The notes beneath the pieces are model-generated. The model had not been told where the DNA came from, did not search any database, and worked only from the letters and a program-made list of their open reading frames with translations. Below, one piece after another: positions 15,673 to 24,571 of a stretch of 64,000 nt of DNA; positions within the stretch are counted from its first letter, which is position 1; every line of letters begins with the position of its first letter. The position numbers and the translations under genes were made by a program. The stretch comes from Arthrobacter glacialis (GTDB taxonomy: Bacteria > Actinomycetota > Actinomycetes > Actinomycetales > Micrococcaceae), in assembly GCF_002909445.1 (NCBI RefSeq), contig NZ_PPXC01000001.1:434001-498000 (forward strand), in the 5' to 3' direction.

Positions 15673-15700
15673 TAGACCGGTCTACGTGATCTGGATCACA
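15673..15700. promoter_or_regulatory. Twin palindromic operators upstream of pckG (one Crp/GlxR-like)
   Basis: TAGACCGGTCTA (15673-15684) is a perfect 12-bp palindrome. It abuts CGTGATCTGGATCACA (15685-15700), which contains GTGA-N6-TCAC, the core recognised by Crp/GlxR-type cAMP receptor proteins in actinobacteria. Both lie about 150 bases before the PEP carboxykinase gene, fitting control of gluconeogenesis by carbon source. The protein binding the first palindrome is unknown. Confidence 0.6.
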
Positions 15701-15851
15701 AATGTTGGCCGTAACAAAAATGATATCCCGCGAAAACTAGAGGTTTTGCCCACCAAAGAGGTCCATACATCCCATGTCCCATACCTAAAATCGCCGGATC
15801 CCGCCCCCTAGCCTTTAGATACCACCTACCCATTCGATGAAGGGAAAGCCA

Positions 15852-17681
15852 ATGGGCCACGCGCCAGTGCAGGAAATCGTTGAGCAAGCAATGACCACCC
15901 ATAAGGGCCTCGCCGCCTGGGTTGGCGAAGTAGCAGCTCTCACCCTGCCGGATCACATTCGTTGGGTGGACGGGTCCGTGGAGGAACAAGCCCTGCTCAC
16001 TGACCACCTGGTGGCAGAGGGAACTCTCACCCGGCTGAACCCCGAGCTCTTCCCTAATTCCTTCGCAGCCTTCTCGGACCCCAAGGATGTGGCCCGAGTT
16101 GAAGGAAGAACGTTCATTTGTTCAGAAAATGAGCGCGACGCCGGATTCACCAATAATTGGATGGACCCGGCAGCTATGAAGGACATCCTGAACGAGAAAT
16201 TTGCCGGCAGCATGCGCGGACGCACCATGTTCGTCATTCCGTTTGTGATGGGCCCGCTCGACGCCGAGGATCCCAAGTTTGGTGTGGAGATCACCGATTC
16301 CGCCTACGTCGTGGCATCCATGCGCATCATGGCCAACATTGGTACTGACGTTTTGCGCAAGATGGAGGACACCAACGCATTCTTTGTCCCCGCCTTGCAT
16401 TCGGTGGGTGCCCCGCTGGCTCCCGGCGAAGCGGATGTTGCGTGGCCGTGCAACGAGGAAAAGTGGATTGTGCACTTCCCCGAGGAGCGCTCCATCTTCT
16501 CCTTCGGCTCCGGCTACGGCGGCAACGCACTGTTGGGCAAGAAATGCTTTGCGTTGCGCATCGCATCGGTCATGGCCCGCGATGAAGGCTGGCTGGCCGA
16601 GCACATGCTCATCCTCAAGCTCACCAGCCCGGCGGACAAGACTTACCACGTGGCGGCTGCATTCCCCTCAGCCTGCGGCAAGACCAACCTGGCCCTGCTG
16701 GAACCCACCCTCCCGGGTTGGAAGGCAGAGACACTAGGTGATGACATCAATTGGATGCGCTTTGGCAAGGAAGGTGAACTTCGTGCCGTGAATCCCGAGG
16801 CCGGCCTCTTTGGTGTGGCGCCGGGAACGGGCTGGCACACCAACCCGAACGCCATGGCGGCCATCTCCAAGGGCAACTCCATTTTCACCAACGTTGCCTT
16901 GACCGACGACGGCGGTGTCTGGTGGGAGGGTATGACGAAGGAAGTGCCGACGCACCTGACCGACTGGCAGGGCAATGACTGGACGCCGGAATCCGACCGT
17001 CCGGCAGCACACCCCAACTCACGGTTCTGCACGCCCATCGACCAGGTGGACATGCTTTCCAAGGACTACTTCAACCCGGAAGGCGTTGAGATCAACGCCA
17101 TCTTGTTCGGTGGCCGCCGCAAGACAACCATTCCCTTGGTCACCCAGGCCCGTGACTGGACCCACGGTATCTTCATGGGCTCAACGCTCTCTTCGGAGAC
17201 CACGGCCGCGGCAACTGGTGCCGTTGGCGTGGTGCGCCGCGATCCCATGGCCATGCTGCCTTTCATCGGCTACGACGCCGGTGACTACCTCAAGCACTGG
17301 ATTGACCTCTCCGCCAAGGCTGATCAGGCGCGCCTGCCGAAGATCTTCCTGGTGAACTGGTTCCGCCGCACGGCCGATGGCGGCTTTGCGTGGCCCGGAT
17401 TCGGTGAGAACACCCGTGTGCTCAAGTGGGTAGTTGACCGTATTGAGGGTACCGCTGAGGCAGTGGAGACACCCATTGGCTTTGTCCCGGCCGTTGGTTC
17501 ACTGGATCTGACGGGTTTGGATGTCAGCCCCGCTGACCTGGCGGACGCGCTCAGGGTGGAGCCCAGTGAATGGGAATCAGAGCTTGCAGGCATCCAGGAG
17601 TGGTACGCCCGCTTCGGTGATTCGCTGCCGGAACAGTTGGCGGAAGAGCTCAAGGACTTGAAGGCCCGCTTCGGCGCCTAG
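15852..17681 (+). CDS. pckG: Phosphoenolpyruvate carboxykinase (GTP)
   Basis: The 609-residue cytosolic enzyme converts oxaloacetate and GTP to PEP and CO2, the entry step of gluconeogenesis. GTP-class marks seen are [13 protein letters not shown] (P-loop with the reactive Cys, about residue 272), GDDINWMRF (metal-binding kinase-2 region), [13 protein letters not shown], and the C-terminal [19 protein letters not shown] with nucleotide-binding residues. The start is taken at 15852 because AAGGGA lies six bases upstream; an ATG five codons earlier would place that Shine-Dalgarno inside the gene. Gluconeogenesis suits a cell growing on pyruvate and lactate from the sugar pathways seen here. A family A palindrome follows the stop. 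Confidence 0.95.
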   Translation: MGHAPVQEIVEQAMTTHKGLAAWVGEVAALTLPDHIRWVDGSVEEQALLTDHLVAEGTLTRLNPELFPNSFAAFSDPKDVARVEGRTFICSENERDAGFTNNWMDPAAMKDILNEKFAGSMRGRTMFVIPFVMGPLDAEDPKFGVEITDSAYVVASMRIMANIGTDVLRKMEDTNAFFVPALHSVGAPLAPGEADVAWPCNEEKWIVHFPEERSIFSFGSGYGGNALLGKKCFALRIASVMARDEGWLAEHMLILKLTSPADKTYHVAAAFPSACGKTNLALLEPTLPGWKAETLGDDINWMRFGKEGELRAVNPEAGLFGVAPGTGWHTNPNAMAAISKGNSIFTNVALTDDGGVWWEGMTKEVPTHLTDWQGNDWTPESDRPAAHPNSRFCTPIDQVDMLSKDYFNPEGVEINAILFGGRRKTTIPLVTQARDWTHGIFMGSTLSSETTAAATGAVGVVRRDPMAMLPFIGYDAGDYLKHWIDLSAKADQARLPKIFLVNWFRRTADGGFAWPGFGENTRVLKWVVDRIEGTAEAVETPIGFVPAVGSLDLTGLDVSPADLADALRVEPSEWESELAGIQEWYARFGDSLPEQLAEELKDLKARFGA

Positions 17682-17691
17682 GAGCAAAGCA

Positions 17692-17763
17692 CAACTGACC
17701 CGCAGAAAACGGCGAAAATAGCGTCAAAAACGCATATTTTCGCCGTTTTCTGCGGGTCAGTTG
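17692..17763. repeat. Palindromic intergenic repeat, family A copy 4 (shared terminator of pckG and hmp)
   Basis: This 72-bp palindrome fills the 88-bp gap between two converging genes. Its centre AGCGTCAAAAACGCAT is almost the exact complement of the centre of copy 2 at 13090, as if the same unit were inserted in opposite orientation. It is well placed as a bidirectional terminator. Confidence 0.9.
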
Positions 17764-17769
17764 TTTAAT

Positions 17770-18936
17770 TTAGGCGCCGGCCAACCAGAGATCGGGGCCG
17801 AAGACCTCGTAGTGGATTTTGGTTGACGGGATTCCCGCCTCGATCGCCTGGTTCCGGATCGCCTTCATGAACGGCAGCGGGCCGCAGACGTACATGGAGG
17901 CATTGGCGGGCAGGTCCAGGCCTTCCAGAGACATGAAGCCCTTGTGGAAACCGGCGGCAGGCTCTTCCAGCCACAGCTGCAACTGTGCCCCGTCAATGGC
18001 CGCAACATCGGCCGTCATCTGATCACGCAACGCCCAGGCGTCAAGGTTCTTCTCGGCGTGCAGCACCAAAACTTCGCGGTCCGCTCCCGCAGCCGCCAAG
18101 GACCGCAGCGCCGACGCCGAGGGGGTGCAGCCAATCCCTGCCGTGGCAAACACCACCGGACCTGCGCCGTCGAGCGTCACATCGCCGTAAGGATTGGAAA
18201 GTTCGACGACGTCGCCTACCTTTACATGGCCGTGCAGCACGGGTGAGACCTCGCCGCCGTCGTCCCGCTTGGTGGTGAACACGCGCCGGGTGGTGGACTC
18301 AACATCGGCGCTGAGTGAGTACTGGCGGCACTGGAGCAGCCCGTCCGGGAGGGCAAGCCTGACCGAGACAAACTGTCCGGGGCGGGCAACCGTGACGGCG
18401 GTGGCATCGGCCGGTTCCAGCACAAAGGTGATGGCGTCGGTGCCCGCGGGGTTCTTTTCAACAACCCTCCACGGCATCCACACTTTGTCATTGGCCTGAA
18501 TGGCGTAGAGGCCCTTCTCGAGCTTGATCAAGGCGTTGGCCATGAGCCAGTACACCTCGGTCCAGGCTTCGGCGATCTCGGCCGTGATGACATCCGCCAG
18601 CTCCTCAGCGATGGCCTCAAAGAGGTACTTGTAGACGATGCTGTACTGGTCTTCGGTGATGCCCAGAGAGGTGTGCTTGTGCGCGATCCGGCTGAGCATC
18701 TGCTCCGGGATGAGGTCAGGGTTGGCAATCAGTGCCGTGGCGAATCCGGCGATGGATCCGGCCAGGGCCTTCTGCTGCTCGCCATTGTTTTGGTTGGCGC
18801 GGCTGAACAGTCCGTTCAGGAGCTCGGGGTGGGCGGTCAGCATGCGGGTGTAAAAATTAGGTGTGATGGCGCCCAGGCGGGAACCTACCAGTGGCAGTGT
18901 TGCGGCAATGAGTGGGCGGGACTTTTCCGAAAGCAT
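17770..18936 (-). CDS. hmp: Flavohaemoprotein (nitric oxide dioxygenase)
   Basis: The 388-residue protein oxidises NO to nitrate with NAD(P)H and O2. An N-terminal globin (about 1-135) carries NFYTRML (distal Tyr), the Gln-rich E-helix NNGEQQKALAG and the proximal histidine region SRIAHKHTSLGI. A ferredoxin-reductase-like FAD domain follows (RQYSLS, about residue 237), then an NAD domain (TAGIGCTPS, CGPLPFM, and YEVFGPDLW at the end). The ATG at 18936 has GGAG six bases upstream; a longer start at 18960 is possible. It is divergent in control, though not in direction, from nsrR upstream, and has a good NsrR site in its promoter region. Confidence 0.93.
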   Translation of the reverse strand: MLSEKSRPLIAATLPLVGSRLGAITPNFYTRMLTAHPELLNGLFSRANQNNGEQQKALAGSIAGFATALIANPDLIPEQMLSRIAHKHTSLGITEDQYSIVYKYLFEAIAEELADVITAEIAEAWTEVYWLMANALIKLEKGLYAIQANDKVWMPWRVVEKNPAGTDAITFVLEPADATAVTVARPGQFVSVRLALPDGLLQCRQYSLSADVESTTRRVFTTKRDDGGEVSPVLHGHVKVGDVVELSNPYGDVTLDGAGPVVFATAGIGCTPSASALRSLAAAGADREVLVLHAEKNLDAWALRDQMTADVAAIDGAQLQLWLEEPAAGFHKGFMSLEGLDLPANASMYVCGPLPFMKAIRNQAIEAGIPSTKIHYEVFGPDLWLAGA

Positions 18937-18973
18937 GCTTACTCCTTGGGTGTGATTCATGGTGATAATCCCA

Positions 18974-18996
18974 AAGTAGCATTTCAGATGCAACTT
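18974..18996. promoter_or_regulatory. NsrR-type operator upstream of hmp
   Basis: On the minus strand AAGTTGCATCT-G-AAATGCTACTT is an 11-1-11 inverted repeat with nine of eleven pairs matched. It fits the NsrR consensus of the AAGNTGCATNT half-site type. It lies 38 bases before the hmp start codon, between nsrR and hmp. Confidence 0.8.
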
Positions 18997-19045
18997 TAAA
19001 GCCACAATTTCTACGAGTTGTAGAAAAGTGTTGATTTGTGGCGGT

Positions 19046-19495
19046 TTAGCTGGGTCGCACTGTGCTCAAGGTCACAGGCACGGGGCCGTCTGCAGTCTTT
19101 CGGGCCAGGCTGTAGATGGTGACATTGTCCAACGAAGCGTAGAAGGCTTCGCGGGCATGATTCAGTGCACCGCGCAGCCCGCACTCGTGAATGAGGGGGC
19201 ATGCGCCCATGTCCGTCTGGCATTCTGCAACGTCACTGTGGGAGTCCAAAACACGAAGAACACGGCCCACAGTGGCCTTCTTGCCGTCGGCGGAGATGCG
19301 CACGCCGCCGCTGCGGCCACGGATGGCCTCAACCAGACCCATCTGCCGCAGCTTCAGGACGGCCTTGCTGACATGGTTGTACGGTGTCCCCACAGCCTCG
19401 GCAAGCTCCCGAGTGGTGGGCAGCTCATGCTCCGGCACGGAGGAGAGCACCGTGAGCAGGCGCAGGCTCACATCCGAAAAGCTGTTGATGCGCAC
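19046..19495 (-). CDS. nsrR: Rrf2-family nitric-oxide-sensing repressor NsrR
   Basis: The 149-residue winged-helix protein has the Rrf2 recognition segment TTRELAEAVGTPYNHVSKAV (about 27-46) and RGRSGGVRI wing. Three cysteines, in AECQTDMGACPLIHECGL (about residues 90-107), hold the Fe-S cluster that NO destroys. It starts at GTG sharing one base with the stop of the upstream gene (TAGTG). It lies directly upstream of hmp on the same strand with an NsrR-type site between them. Repression of hmp relieved by NO is the expected circuit. Confidence 0.92.
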   Translation of the reverse strand: MRINSFSDVSLRLLTVLSSVPEHELPTTRELAEAVGTPYNHVSKAVLKLRQMGLVEAIRGRSGGVRISADGKKATVGRVLRVLDSHSDVAECQTDMGACPLIHECGLRGALNHAREAFYASLDNVTIYSLARKTADGPVPVTLSTVRPS

Positions 19496-19953
19496 TAGGC
19501 AGGCCAGATCACTTTATCGCCGGCTTCCAGAAACGGGTTGCCGAACTCCCATCCAGTGGGTGTCTGGCGGTACGGGCGGACGGCTGAAACGCACACACCA
19601 GTGCTGTGCTCGGCCATGACGTGGATGGCGTCCGTCGCGTCATCGGGCAGGTGGATGTCACAGACCACGGCGGCAGCCTTGTTTTGATCGCCCTGCTGGG
19701 TCAAGGCTTCAAACAGGTCGGCCACCATTTGGTCGGCGTCGAGCTCTTTTTCCTCATCGCCCTCCACCGTGTTGGGGGCCACGGCAACCAGGTTGAGTTC
19801 GTCGTCGTGCTTGAGGACAAGGCCCACCGGCAAAAAGGCGCCGTGGGTCTCAAGCTGTTCCCCGGCAACACCAAAAGCCGTGCCAATGAGCTTGTTCAAG
19901 TCCTCTTGGACCAGTCGCTCGGCCGGGGTTTGCTCGGTGCTGTTTGGCTCCAT
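19495..19953 (-). CDS. Conserved-looking protein of unknown function upstream of nsrR
   Basis: This 152-residue soluble, acidic protein starts at an ATG with AGGAG seven bases upstream; a longer frame reaches back into the phosphomutase gene without a better site. No known domain is recognised. It shows an LPVGLVLKHDDELNLVA strand-rich half, an acidic DGEEK-like middle and a C-terminal VRPYRQTPTGWEFGNP region. It sits 61 bases after the phosphomutase stop and overlaps nsrR by one base, so it is probably co-transcribed with nsrR and perhaps the mutase. Codon use looks like its neighbours. Function is not assigned. Confidence 0.75.
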   Translation of the reverse strand: MEPNSTEQTPAERLVQEDLNKLIGTAFGVAGEQLETHGAFLPVGLVLKHDDELNLVAVAPNTVEGDEEKELDADQMVADLFEALTQQGDQNKAAAVVCDIHLPDDATDAIHVMAEHSTGVCVSAVRPYRQTPTGWEFGNPFLEAGDKVIWPA

Positions 19954-20014
19954 GGATACTCCTAAAAATGGTGCGGTTACGTGGGTGATCTCGATGCCGA
20001 CAGCGTCGCAGCTG

Positions 20015-21430
20015 CTATTGGCGCACCAAGTCGAGGATGGCGTCGCGGAGATCGGCCATGGTGGTGGCATCGACAGCTTCGGCGTTCAGGCGTAGGAAGG
20101 GCTCGGTGTTGGAGGCGCGAAGGTTGAACCACCAGGTGCCGTCCTTGGCCGTGAACGTGACGCCATCGAGCTCGTCAACCACCACATCCTCGGTGGTGTA
20201 CGCGGCGCGAACCCGGGCCACCGCTGCGGGGACATCGGCCAGCTGCGAGTTGATCTCACCGCTGGAGACGTACGGCTCATATTCGCGGCCCAGCTCGGAC
20301 AGGGGCCCCTCCTGCTCGCCCAAGGCAGCCAGGACGTGCATGGCTGCGAGCATGCCGGTGTCTGCGTTGAAGAAGTCGCGGAAGTAGTAGTGCGCGGAGT
20401 GCTCGCCACCGAAAACGGCGCCTTCCTCAGCCATGGTTGCCTTGATGAAGGAGTGGCCAACACGGGTGCGCACGGCCCGGCCGCCGTCGTGCTCGATCAG
20501 TTCAGGCACGGCGCGTGAGGTGATGAGGTTGTGAATGACTGTGGGTTGTTCCTCGCCGAGTGCCTTGGCGCGGGCAATTTCGCGCCGGGCCACCAAGGCC
20601 GTCACGGCCGACGGCGACAGGGGTGCGCCGAGCTCGTCAATGACAAAGCACCTGTCGGCGTCGCCGTCGAAGGCCAGACCAATGTCGGCGCCATGGGCAA
20701 CGACGGCGGCCTGCAGGTCCAGCAGGTTGGCCGGCTCCAGCGGGTTGGCCGGGTGGTTCGGGAAGGTGCCATCGAGCTCAAAGTACAGCGGGACAATCTC
20801 GAAGGGCAGCCCCGGCAGCAGGGCTTCGCCCAGAACTGCGGGGGTTGTCATGCCAGCCATGCCGTTGCCGGCGTCGACCACAATCTTCAGTGGGCGGGAG
20901 CCGGTGAGGTCAACGAGCTTGCGCAGGTACTCGGAGTAGTCCTGCAATACGTCTTGTTCGCCTTGGGTTCCGGTGGTGGATGCTGCCGGAATGCCGTTGG
21001 CCAGGTACTGCTGGGCCAGGTCGCGAATCTCGGTCAAACCGGTTTCGGAGGAAAGGGGCACGGCTCCGGCGCGGGTCATTTTCATGCCGTTGTATTCGGC
21101 CGGGTTGTGGCTGGCGGTGAACACCACGCCGGCGGCGTTGAGCACGCCGGAGGCGAAGTAGAGCTCGTCGGTGGAGATCAGCCCGAGCATGACCACGTCG
21201 GCGCCGCGGCGTGACGCGCCGTCGGCAAACGCCTGTGCGAATTCGGGGGAGGAGGGGCGCATGTCCCCGCCGATCAACACGGTTTGACCTTTCAGTGCAA
21301 GCACATCTACAAAGGCTGCGCCCGCTGCCCGTACCGAATCGGCGGTGATGGTTTTGCCAACAAGGCCACGAACGTCGTAAGCCTTAAAGGAGGAGGACAG
21401 GTCAAGCTGCGAATTATCTTCAGTAGTCAC
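20015..21430 (-). CDS. manB: Phosphomannomutase/phosphoglucomutase
   Basis: The 471-residue alpha-D-phosphohexomutase interconverts hexose 1- and 6-phosphates for polysaccharide and glycan synthesis. Marks: SSFKAYDVRG at the start, the phosphoserine loop TASHNPAEYNGMK (about residue 104), the metal-binding DGDADRC (about residue 250), the sugar-binding GGEHSAHYYFRD and the C-terminal phosphate-binding RASNTEPFLRLNAE. GTG at 21430 gives the usual N-terminus; the frame stays open for 200 more codons back into recQ, but that stretch is antisense to recQ and not part of the protein. Mannose- versus glucose-phosphate preference cannot be decided. Confidence 0.9.
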   Translation of the reverse strand: MTTEDNSQLDLSSSFKAYDVRGLVGKTITADSVRAAGAAFVDVLALKGQTVLIGGDMRPSSPEFAQAFADGASRRGADVVMLGLISTDELYFASGVLNAAGVVFTASHNPAEYNGMKMTRAGAVPLSSETGLTEIRDLAQQYLANGIPAASTTGTQGEQDVLQDYSEYLRKLVDLTGSRPLKIVVDAGNGMAGMTTPAVLGEALLPGLPFEIVPLYFELDGTFPNHPANPLEPANLLDLQAAVVAHGADIGLAFDGDADRCFVIDELGAPLSPSAVTALVARREIARAKALGEEQPTVIHNLITSRAVPELIEHDGGRAVRTRVGHSFIKATMAEEGAVFGGEHSAHYYFRDFFNADTGMLAAMHVLAALGEQEGPLSELGREYEPYVSSGEINSQLADVPAAVARVRAAYTTEDVVVDELDGVTFTAKDGTWWFNLRASNTEPFLRLNAEAVDATTMADLRDAILDLVRQ

Positions 21431-21526
21431 CCGTCCATGGTACCGCCGGTGGCCAAACCCAAAAGTTATCCACAGCTTTGTTGAGCCATGTGATCCAGTG
21501 TCGGTGGGCGCTGGAATACTGGGTGA

Positions 21527-23695
21527 ATGACATTGCAACCAGCCCACGGACCAATTTCGGTTGTTCAACCAGCCGCCACCACTGACACGCGCGCCCAAGC
21601 GCAAGTCGTGCTGCAGGCACTGGTGGGGCGCGCGGATGCTGATTTTCACGACGGCCAGTTTGAGGCTATTGAGGCGTTGGTGGATTCCGGCCGCCGGGCG
21701 CTGGTTGTCCAACGGACCGGTTGGGGGAAGTCGGCCGTGTACTTTGTGGCCTCGCTCTTGTTGCGCTCCCGGGGTGCCGGGCCAACCTTGATTGTCTCGC
21801 CCCTGCTGGCCTTGATGCGGGACCAGGTGGCAGCCGCCGAGCGGGCAGGCGTGCGTGCCATGGCCATTAACTCGGCCAATGCCACCGAGTGGGGTGATGT
21901 CACTGCGGCGTTGGACGCCGATGAGGTGGATGTGTTGCTGGTGTCGCCGGAACGCCTGACCAACCCGTCTTTTCGGGAGAACCAGCTGCCCACCTTGATC
22001 CAGCGCACCGGCTTGCTGGTGATTGATGAGGCCCACTGCATTTCCGACTGGGGGCACGACTTCCGTCCCGACTACCGGCGCATTGCTGACCTGATTGCCC
22101 AGTTGCCAGCCTCCGTGCCGGTGTTGGCCACCACCGCCACGGCGAATTCCCGGGTGGTTGCCGACATCGAAGAGCAGTTGGGCAAGGGGGTGTTCACCAT
22201 TCGAGGCCCGCTGGCACGCAAGTCACTGCGGCTCGGCGTCCTGCGGCTGGCTGACTCCCGCGACAGGCTGGGCTGGCTGCTGACGCATCTGGCGGAGCTG
22301 CCTGGCAGCGGCATCATTTACACGCTGACCGTCTCAGCCGCCGAGGACACTGCCCGGTTGCTGGCCGAGGCGGGTCACGTGGTCAAGGCGTACACCGGCC
22401 GCACCGACACCATGGACCGCGAGGCACTGGAGGAAGCCCTCAAGAACAACCAGGTCAAGGCCTTGGTGGCCACGAGTGCCTTGGGTATGGGGTTCGACAA
22501 ACCTGACCTGGGCTTCGTGGTTCACTTGGGCGCGCCGTCGTCCCCTGTGGCCTACTACCAGCAGGTGGGCCGCGCCGGCCGTGGCAGCGCCAACGCCGAT
22601 GTGCTGCTTCTGCCGGGAACCGAGGACGCGGAGATTTGGAAATACTTCGCCACTGCCTCCATGCCAGCCCAGGACAAGGCCATGGCGGTGCTGACAGCCT
22701 TGGGTGAATCGCCCAAGCCCATGTCGACGCCGGCCTTGGAGGCGCGGGTGGATCTGCGACGGACACCCTTGGAGCTGCTGCTGAAGGTATTGGCCGTGGA
22801 CGGGGCCGTGCGCCGGGTCACTGGTGGGTGGGAATCAACAGGCCAACCGTGGGTTTATGACGCGGAGCGCTATGAACGCATTGCCCAGGCGCGGGTGGAT
22901 GAGCAGCAGTCCATGGTGGAGTACGAGCGCATGTCCGGTTGCCGGATGGAGTACTTGGCTGCGGCGCTTGACGATTCCACGGCGTCCCCGTGCGGGAGGT
23001 GCGACAACTGCGCCGGGCGTTGGTTCAGTGCAGAGGTCATTTCCAGTGCCTCCGAGGCGGCCGGGGAGGCGCTGCGCCATGCCGGGCTGCCGCTGGAACC
23101 GCGGGCCATGTGGCCCACCGGAATCAACAGGCTTGGTGTCCCCGTCAAAGGCAAGCTCAAGGCCGATGAGCTGATCTCAACGGGGCGGATTCTGGCCAGG
23201 CTCACCGACCTTGGCTGGGGCAATTCCCTGCGGGCCATGTTCGCCGCGGGTGCACAGGATGCGCCCATCGATCCTGCCATGGCCCACGCCGTGGTGGCCG
23301 TGCTGCGGGAGTGGGGCCAGGCTGGTTGGGAAGGAGCCGGACGCCCGGTGGCTGTTGTGTCGATGCCCTCGCGCAGCAAGCCACTGTTGCTACAGTCCTT
23401 TGCGGAGGCCATCTGCCACATTGGCAGGCTGCCGTATCTGGGCGAAATGTCCCTGGAATTTGGTGGACCCACGGGGCAGCGTGGCGGCAACAGCGCCTAC
23501 CGCCTGGCCGGTGTCTGGGACCGCTTCAGTGTGGGCCCGGCACTTGGCGAGGCGCTCGCCGCCTATCCTGGCGGCCCGGTATTGCTGCTCGATGACCTGG
23601 TGGACAGCCGCTGGACGGTCACGGTGGCGGGTCGGGCACTGCGCCAAGCCGGAGCCGATCAAGTCCTGCCCCTGGTGCTCGCGCAGGCCGGCTAA
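21527..23695 (+). CDS. recQ: RecQ-family DNA helicase with C-terminal phosphoribosyltransferase-like domain
   Basis: The 722-residue protein has a RecQ helicase core (about 20-490): Walker A QRTGWGKSAVY, DEAH in VIDEAHCISDW, TTATAN, and the C-terminal helicase motifs LVATSALGMGFDKPD and QQVGRAGRG. A zinc-binding set follows (CRMEYL...CGRCDNC, about 480-510). The last 150 residues are not HRDC but a PRTase-like fold ending in GPVLLLDDLVDSRWTVT followed by VAGRALRQAG, a variant of the PRPP-binding loop with Asp-Asp kept. The helicase probably unwinds forked or recombination DNA; the tail may sense a nucleotide or act as a structural module. It is divergent from the mutase gene across 96 bases. 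Confidence 0.88.
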   Translation: MTLQPAHGPISVVQPAATTDTRAQAQVVLQALVGRADADFHDGQFEAIEALVDSGRRALVVQRTGWGKSAVYFVASLLLRSRGAGPTLIVSPLLALMRDQVAAAERAGVRAMAINSANATEWGDVTAALDADEVDVLLVSPERLTNPSFRENQLPTLIQRTGLLVIDEAHCISDWGHDFRPDYRRIADLIAQLPASVPVLATTATANSRVVADIEEQLGKGVFTIRGPLARKSLRLGVLRLADSRDRLGWLLTHLAELPGSGIIYTLTVSAAEDTARLLAEAGHVVKAYTGRTDTMDREALEEALKNNQVKALVATSALGMGFDKPDLGFVVHLGAPSSPVAYYQQVGRAGRGSANADVLLLPGTEDAEIWKYFATASMPAQDKAMAVLTALGESPKPMSTPALEARVDLRRTPLELLLKVLAVDGAVRRVTGGWESTGQPWVYDAERYERIAQARVDEQQSMVEYERMSGCRMEYLAAALDDSTASPCGRCDNCAGRWFSAEVISSASEAAGEALRHAGLPLEPRAMWPTGINRLGVPVKGKLKADELISTGRILARLTDLGWGNSLRAMFAAGAQDAPIDPAMAHAVVAVLREWGQAGWEGAGRPVAVVSMPSRSKPLLLQSFAEAICHIGRLPYLGEMSLEFGGPTGQRGGNSAYRLAGVWDRFSVGPALGEALAAYPGGPVLLLDDLVDSRWTVTVAGRALRQAGADQVLPLVLAQAG

Positions 23696-23712
23696 TCCCC
23701 ACGCCCGAATCA

Positions 23713-23803
23713 ACGCTCGCTCACCAACGGGGCTGAATCGGGAAACGCTCGCTCACCTGATGAGCGAGCGTTGCCAAAAAGTGCCCCGTTAGTGAGCGAG
23801 CGT
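23713..23803. terminator. Nested palindrome between recQ and the fucose operon end
   Basis: Outer arms ACGCTCGCTCACCAACGGGG and CCCCGTTAGTGAGCGAGCGT (one mismatch) enclose an inner perfect hairpin AACGCTCGCTCA/TGAGCGAGCGTT (23744-23772). The motif CGCTCGCTCA thus occurs four times in alternating orientation. It separates two converging genes and should end both transcripts. Confidence 0.8.
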
Positions 23804-23812
23804 CGCTTGGGG

Positions 23813-24571
23813 TTATGCCTCGACGGGGCGCAGGCGCAGGGCTTGCATGCCGCCGTCGACGGCTATGGAGGTGCCGGTGGTGGAACCTGACAGCGGGCTG
23901 GCCAGGTAAGCCACGGCGCCGGCAACTTCTTCGGCGCTGACCAGCCGGCCGTGGGGCTGGCGGGCGTTCAGTGCAGCGCGCTCGGCGGCCGGGTCATCGG
24001 CCGCAGAGAGCAGCCGGCCAACCCACGGGGTGTCGGCCGTGCCAGGGTTGACGCAGTTCACGCGCACCCCTTCGCGCAGGTGATCGGCAGCCATGGCCTG
24101 GGTCAGGGACAGTACCGCACCCTTGGTGGCTGAGTACAGGGCCCGCTGGGGCAGGCCGGCGGTTGCTGCAATGGAGCAGATGTTGACAATGGCCGCGCTG
24201 GGGGACTGGCGCATGTGCGGCAGGGCGGCGCGGGAAACCCGGACCATGCCGATGACGTTGATATTCCAAACGCGCGCCCATTCGGCGTCGTCGTTGTCCT
24301 CAACGGAGCCGATGGCGCCAATGCCGGCGTTGTTGACAACAATGTCCACGCCACCAAAGGCCGCCACGGTGCCGTCGATGGCCGCCTTGACCGAGGTGTC
24401 CTCAGATACGTCGCAGGCAAAGCCGAGCTGGCCTTCGGGAAGATTCTTTGGGTTCAGGTCAAGGACAGAAACCTGTGCGCCCATGGCCTGCAGTTTTGCC
24501 GCAATGGCTGCACCAATTCCTGATGCACCGCCCGTGACAACAGCTGTCAGTGTTGAAAGTTCCTGGCTCAT
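23813..24571 (-). CDS. SDR oxidoreductase, probable 2-keto-3-deoxy-L-fuconate dehydrogenase
   Basis: The 252-residue classical short-chain dehydrogenase has TGGASGIGAAI (cofactor loop, about 13-23), DLNP after strand 2 (Asp favours NAD), NNAGIG (about 87), the catalytic Ser before AGLPQRALYSATKGA with the Tyr-x3-Lys (about 155-159), and a C-terminal GTSIAVDGGM. In the non-phosphorylative fucose route this enzyme oxidises 2-keto-3-deoxy-L-fuconate to the 2,4-diketo acid, which the next gene's product would hydrolyse. The two genes abut with no gap. A generic SDR role remains possible without the neighbours. Confidence 0.82.
   Translation of the reverse strand: MSQELSTLTAVVTGGASGIGAAIAAKLQAMGAQVSVLDLNPKNLPEGQLGFACDVSEDTSVKAAIDGTVAAFGGVDIVVNNAGIGAIGSVEDNDDAEWARVWNINVIGMVRVSRAALPHMRQSPSAAIVNICSIAATAGLPQRALYSATKGAVLSLTQAMAADHLREGVRVNCVNPGTADTPWVGRLLSAADDPAAERAALNARQPHGRLVSAEEVAGAVAYLASPLSGSTTGTSIAVDGGMQALRLRPVEA

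Noticed and set aside
20015-22057. Extended 680-residue version of the phosphohexomutase
   Set aside because: The extra N-terminal 200 residues are antisense to recQ, have no family match, and the usual N-terminus starts at GTG 21430.
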